From Streptomyces melanogenes (lineage in GTDB: Bacteria; Actinomycetota; Actinomycetes; Streptomycetales; Streptomycetaceae), in the NCBI RefSeq assembly GCF_014649795.1, contig NZ_BMTS01000002.1, positions 434,001-498,000 on the forward strand: 64,000 bases of DNA. Reading direction: 5' to 3'. How positions within the stretch are numbered: the first letter of the stretch is position 1; each line of letters opens with the position of its first letter. Under the pieces are notes generated by a model. The model saw only the letters and a program-made list of their open reading frames with translations, did no database searches and had not been told where the DNA came from. The position numbers and the translations under genes are program-made. Shown in pieces: positions 60,475 through 64,000 of the stretch.

Positions 60475-61236
60475 ATGGGCGCGGGCCACGCGCACAAGCT
60501 CTACCGCCAGGCCGCCTCGCCCGTCCACGACCTGCCCCCGCACTGCAAGATCGCGGCCGTCTTCCTCTTCGTGATCGTGGTCGTCTCGACCCCGCGCGAG
60601 GCGGTCTGGGCCTTCGGCCTGTACGCGGTGCTGATCGCCGTGGTGGCGGGCGCGGCCAGGATCCCGGCGGGCTTCCTGCTCAAGCGCCTGCTGATCGAGG
60701 TCCCGTTCGTGGCGTTCGCGGTCCTGATGCCGTTCGTGGTGCCGGGCGACCAAGTGCACGTGCTCGGCCTGGCGCTGAGCAAGAACGGTCTGTGGGGCGC
60801 GTGGAACGTGCTGGCCAAGGGCACGCTCGGGGTCGCCGCCTCGGTGATCCTGGCGTCCACCACGGACCTGCGGGCCCTGCTCCTCGGCCTCCAGCGGCTC
60901 AAGCTCCCGTCGCTCCTGGTCCAGATCGCGTCGTTCATGATCCGCTACGGTGACGTGATCACGGACGAGATGCGCCGGATGTCGATCGCCCGCCGCTCGC
61001 GCGGCTTCGAGGCGAAGGGCCTGAAGGCCTGGAGCGTCCTCGCCAAGTCGGCGGGCGCGCTCTTCATCCGCTCGTACGAGCGCGGTGAGCGCGTACATCT
61101 GGCCATGGTCAGCCGTGGTTACGCGGGTTCGATGCCGGTCATCGACGATGTGACGGCGACCGGTGCGCAATGGCGTTACGCGGCGGTGCTCCCCGCGTCG
61201 GCTCTCGTGATCTGTCTGTTGGGGTGGACTCTGTGA
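60475..61236 (+). CDS. cbiQ: ECF transporter T component CbiQ/NikQ
   Basis: 253 residues with about five transmembrane helices. The two coupling motifs ARRSRGF and MVSRGYAG are the ARG-type motifs that contact the ATPase. It starts 2 bp after cbiM. The stop overlaps the GTG of cbiO (GTGA). It transmits ATP hydrolysis to CbiM. Confidence 0.9.
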   Translation: MGAGHAHKLYRQAASPVHDLPPHCKIAAVFLFVIVVVSTPREAVWAFGLYAVLIAVVAGAARIPAGFLLKRLLIEVPFVAFAVLMPFVVPGDQVHVLGLALSKNGLWGAWNVLAKGTLGVAASVILASTTDLRALLLGLQRLKLPSLLVQIASFMIRYGDVITDEMRRMSIARRSRGFEAKGLKAWSVLAKSAGALFIRSYERGERVHLAMVSRGYAGSMPVIDDVTATGAQWRYAAVLPASALVICLLGWTL

Positions 61237-62009
61237 CTACGTCGATGACTTCTTCCGCTGCCCCCGCCTCCCTTGAGGTGAGCGGGCTCGCCTTCGCCTA
61301 CCCGGACGGCCACCAGGCCCTGTTCGGCATCGACCTGACGGTGGGGCGCGGTGAGCGGGTCGCGCTGCTCGGCCCCAACGGCGCGGGCAAGACCACCCTG
61401 GTCCTGCACCTCAACGGCATCCTGACGGGCGGCGCGGGCTCGGTGAAGGTGGCCGGGCTCCCCGTCGAGAAGCGGAACTTGGCCGAGATCCGGCGCCGGG
61501 TCGGCATCGTCTTCCAGGACCCCGACGACCAGCTCTTCATGCCCACGGTCCGCGAGGACGTGGCGTTCGGCCCGGCCGCGTCGGGGATGCGCGGGGCGGA
61601 GCTGGAGGCGCGGGTGCACAAGGCGCTGGAGCGGGTCGGGATGGCGGAGTACGCGGACCGGCCCCCGCACCACCTCTCGTTCGGCCAGCGCCGCCGGGTC
61701 GCGGTGGCGACCGTGCTCGCGATGGAGCCGGAGATCCTGGTCCTGGACGAGCCGTCGTCGAACCTGGACCCGGCGTCCCGGCGCGAACTGGCCGACATCC
61801 TGCGGGCGTTGGACGTCACCGTGCTGATGGTCACGCACGACCTGCCGTACGCGCTGGAGCTGTGCGGCCGGTCGGTGATCCTCAGCGGGGGGACGATCGC
61901 GGCGGACGGCAAGACGGCGGACGTCCTGGCGGACGAGGAACTGATGCGGACGCACCGCCTGGAGCTGCCGTTCGGCTTCGACCCGAGGGCAGCGGCGGCG
62001 AAGGCGTAG
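61233..62009 (+). CDS. cbiO: ECF transporter ATP-binding protein CbiO/NikO
   Basis: 258 residues. Walker A LLGPNGAGKTTL, Q-loop VFQDPDDQLFMPT, signature LSFGQRRRVA and Walker B ILVLDEPSSNLDP with a following H-loop THDLPYAL are all intact. GTG 61233 is in a GTGA overlap with cbiQ. It powers the nickel/cobalt importer. Confidence 0.95.
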   Translation: MTTSMTSSAAPASLEVSGLAFAYPDGHQALFGIDLTVGRGERVALLGPNGAGKTTLVLHLNGILTGGAGSVKVAGLPVEKRNLAEIRRRVGIVFQDPDDQLFMPTVREDVAFGPAASGMRGAELEARVHKALERVGMAEYADRPPHHLSFGQRRRVAVATVLAMEPEILVLDEPSSNLDPASRRELADILRALDVTVLMVTHDLPYALELCGRSVILSGGTIAADGKTADVLADEELMRTHRLELPFGFDPRAAAAKA

Positions 62010-62030
62010 TCCTTACGGAAGGCGCAGTCC

Positions 62031-63194
62031 TTACTGTCCGATCGCTTCCCGGACCGCGCGGACCAGGGCCTGGGCACGCGGGTCGGCGGTGACGCCCTTC
62101 TGGTGGCCGTTGGTGACGTAGCCGAAGGCGATGCCCGACTCCGGGTCGGCGAAGCCGAGCGAGCCGCCGCTGCCCGGGTGCCCGAAGGAGCCGGGGCCCA
62201 GGAGCGGGGACGCCGGGCCGTGCAGCATGTAGCCGAGGCCGAAGCGGGTGTTGACGACCAGGACGCGGTCCGGGCCCGCCGACTCCTCGGTACGGGCGAG
62301 GGCGACCGTGGCCGGGGCGAACAGTCGGCGCCCGTCCACCTCGCCGATGGTGGCCGCGTAGAACCGGGCGAGGCCGCGGGCGGTGGATATGCCGCCGGCG
62401 GCGGGGAGTTCGGCGGCGCGGTAGGCGGGGTCGTTCTGGTCCGGGAGCGGGTCGATGGCGCCGAAGGCGCGGCGGGTGAGGGAGTCGGGGTCGTCGTAGG
62501 CGGCCGAGACGGCGCGCTTGGGACGCAGGGTGATGGCGCCGGGGAGGCGGGGCGCCTCCACCTTCCCCACGCGCCCCACCCGTCCGGTCTCCTCCTGCGG
62601 CATCCCGATCCAGAGGTCGGCCCCCAGCGGCCGGGCGATCTCCTCGGCGACCCAGCGGCCGAGGGTGCGGCCGCTGACGCGGCGCACCAGCTCGCCGAGC
62701 AGCCAGCCGAAGGTCTGGGCGTGGTACCCGTGCTCCGTCCCCGGCTCCCAGAACGGCGCCTGCGCGGCGACCGCGGCCGGGCCCGACTCGCCGTCGGCGG
62801 CCTCGGCGGGGGTGAGCGGCCGGTCGAGGGCGGGGACGGCGGCGCGGTGCGAGAGGAGGTGGCGGACGAGGGTGCGCTCCTTGCCCTTCGCCTTGAACTC
62901 GGGCCAGTACGTGGCTACTGGGGCGTCCAGGTCCAGCTGGCCTCGCTGGTGGAGGAGGAGGGGGACGGCGGTGGCTATGCCCTTGGTGGCGGAGCGGAGG
63001 ATCTGGGCGGTGTCGACAGCCCAGGGGGCCTGTCCGTCGACGTCTTTCGTACCGCCCCAAAGGTCGACGACTTTCTTCCCTTCCCGATAGACGGCGACGG
63101 CGGCGCCGCGGTCCCCGAGGTGGGTGAAGTTACGCACGAAGGCGTCCCTGACCGCCTCGTACCCCGGGTCCACGGACCCCTGCACGTCACTCAC
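62031..63194 (-). CDS. Beta-lactamase-fold serine hydrolase (EstB-like)
   Basis: 387 residues. SATKGIATAV holds the S-x-x-K nucleophile motif of class C beta-lactamase/esterase proteins. YHAQTFGWL follows as the Y-x-(N/A) motif, and a GHPGSGGSLGF near the C-terminus stands in for the KTG-type motif. Family members are esterases, peptidases or beta-lactamase-like; no signal peptide is seen, which favours a cytoplasmic esterase. GTG 63194 follows GGGAG at 6 bases. Convergent with cbiO. Confidence 0.9.
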   Translation of the reverse strand: MSDVQGSVDPGYEAVRDAFVRNFTHLGDRGAAVAVYREGKKVVDLWGGTKDVDGQAPWAVDTAQILRSATKGIATAVPLLLHQRGQLDLDAPVATYWPEFKAKGKERTLVRHLLSHRAAVPALDRPLTPAEAADGESGPAAVAAQAPFWEPGTEHGYHAQTFGWLLGELVRRVSGRTLGRWVAEEIARPLGADLWIGMPQEETGRVGRVGKVEAPRLPGAITLRPKRAVSAAYDDPDSLTRRAFGAIDPLPDQNDPAYRAAELPAAGGISTARGLARFYAATIGEVDGRRLFAPATVALARTEESAGPDRVLVVNTRFGLGYMLHGPASPLLGPGSFGHPGSGGSLGFADPESGIAFGYVTNGHQKGVTADPRAQALVRAVREAIGQ

Positions 63195-63258
63195 GCCCGC
63201 TCCCACGATCTTGGCTACGCGTCCGGACCATTGAACGCGGCGGGCAACTGGATTCTTC

Positions 63259-63508
63259 CCCCACCCCACCCCTTCCCGAAGGCCCTCTGGCGGGCGGCCG
63301 GGGGCTTCGCCCCTGGGATCCCGGTTCGTCTGCGGGCCGCATGTGGCTGGTCCCGCAGTTCCCCGCGCCCCTGAGGGGGTACGGCCGCCGGCGATGGCGA
63401 AGCCGAGCCTTTTAGGGGCGCGGGGAACTGCGCGAGCAACCCAGCACGGTCTGCAGAAGAAGCACCCGGCCGTCCGCCAGAGGACTTTCGGGAAGGGGCG
63501 GGGTGGGG
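63259..63508. repeat. Composite palindromic repeat element, copy C
   Basis: The outer arms at 63259-63300 and 63467-63508 are 42 bp long with 38 paired, beginning CCCCACCCCACCCCTTCCCG. The inner arms at about 63353-63372 and 63414-63434 are the GCAGTTCCCCGCGCCCC type. The element fills most of the 327-bp interval between the hydrolase start and the EamA stop, and so may contribute to the hydrolase leader as well as terminating the EamA gene. Confidence 0.85.
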
Positions 63509-63521
63509 CAAAAACCGCCGG

Positions 63522-64000
63522 TCAACCCGCCCGCAGCATCAGCCCGATCCCCACCACCAACACCCCCGCCGCAACAATCCGCGGCCCCCCGAACCGCTCC
63601 TTCAAGAACAGCGTCCCGATAGCCGCCCCCACGATGATGCTCGACTCCCGCAGCGCGGCCACGGGGGCCAGAGGAGCCCGCGTCTGGGCCCACAGGACCA
63701 GGCCGTACGCCGCCATCGAGAGGGCCGCGCCCAAAAGGCCCCGCACCGCGTACGGCCGGAGCTGAGCCACCAGCTCACCCCGCCGCCGGTACAGCGCGTA
63801 CAACGGGATCAGCAGCCCCTCCAGAATCATCAGCCACGCGATGTAGCCGAGGGGCGTGTGGGAGGCGCGGACGCCCACCCCGTCCACCACCGTGTAGGCC
63901 GCGATCGACAGCCCCGTCGCCCCCGCCGCGACCAGCGCGGGCCAGTGCGGCCGCGCCCCCGACCCCCGGATGCCCCACAGGGCGACCCCGACCAGGCCCG
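63522..64000 (-). CDS. EamA/DMT-type transporter, 5' part beyond window
   Basis: 159 residues are visible and the frame is open to the window edge, so the N-terminus is missing. Hydrophobic helices (GYIAWLMILEGLLIPLYALY, RGLLGAALSMAAYGLVLWA, VAALRESSIIVGAAIGTLFL, IVAAGVLVVGIGLML) and the ending LKERFGGPR fit the EamA domain of drug/metabolite exporters. It ends 14 bp after the right arm of repeat element C. Substrate unknown. Confidence 0.8.
   Translation of the reverse strand, partial: GLVGVALWGIRGSGARPHWPALVAAGATGLSIAAYTVVDGVGVRASHTPLGYIAWLMILEGLLIPLYALYRRRGELVAQLRPYAVRGLLGAALSMAAYGLVLWAQTRAPLAPVAALRESSIIVGAAIGTLFLKERFGGPRIVAAGVLVVGIGLMLRAG

Noticed and set aside
1..64000. CRISPR array or insertion sequence
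   Set aside because: No regularly spaced repeat-spacer series and no transposase-like protein was found; the repeats seen are palindromic and isolated.

Overview
This window is chromosomal DNA from a Streptomyces (or very close relative). The evidence is the very high GC content with G/C in third codon positions, frequent GTG starts, a hrdD-type group 2 sigma factor, an SsgA-like sporulation protein, a SepX/GlpR-type septation membrane protein, and stop/start overlaps of the ATGA/GTGA type. No transposase, integrase, phage gene or CRISPR array was found, so most of the window reads as stable core chromosome.

Layout. 1-5 kb: the 3' part of a fused anthranilate-synthase/glutaminase (TrpE-TrpG, PhzE-like), an acyl-CoA synthetase and a secreted M6-type metalloprotease. 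5-13 kb: regulator/transporter and regulator/enzyme pairs (TetR-MFS, MarR-extradiol dioxygenase, hrdD with a SigR-type promoter, WYL regulator-MFS). 13-18 kb: a duplicated-domain unknown protein, an L,D-transpeptidase lipoprotein, and coupled LtrA and P1-peptidase genes. 18-28.5 kb: an unusual anaerobic-metabolism block made of NarK, pyruvate formate-lyase and its activase, then a translationally coupled set encoding a membrane subunit, a Mo-bisPGD oxidoreductase, a four-cluster ferredoxin, a Tat-exported Rieske protein and a small membrane protein. A perfect Rex (NADH/NAD+ sensor) operator lies upstream of pflB. 28.5-38 kb: MscL, an RcpC/SAF-like protein, a pair of perfect DnaA boxes, MTA phosphorylase-like enzyme, FmdB-like protein, MFS, K+/H+ antiporter and a penicillin-acylase family enzyme. 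38-44 kb: the actinobacterial fthC / galU-glp(moeA)-moaC-mog-rimJ-sepX(glpR) neighbourhood, then tRNA-Ala(CGC). 44-52 kb: a three-gene set resembling type VII secretion-associated proteins, exonuclease III, and a BVMO / hydrolase / SDR operon opposite a MerR regulator. 52-64 kb: tricorn-type protease, TetR with paired operators controlling an MMPL exporter, an SsgA-like protein, an ECF-type Ni/Co importer (CbiM-Q-O) behind a possible Nur box, a beta-lactamase-fold hydrolase and a partial EamA transporter.

How it works together. The pfl/NarK/Mo-enzyme block suggests that the organism can make formate from pyruvate when NADH accumulates and pass electrons through a molybdenum enzyme into a membrane chain. 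Molybdenum cofactor genes (moeA-like, moaC, mog) lie 13 kb away.

A family of composite palindromic repeats (3461-3748, 19520-20008, 52285-52380, 63259-63508) sits at gene 3' ends and is the most striking non-coding structure. In one case the repeat arm encodes the C-terminus of the adjacent gene.
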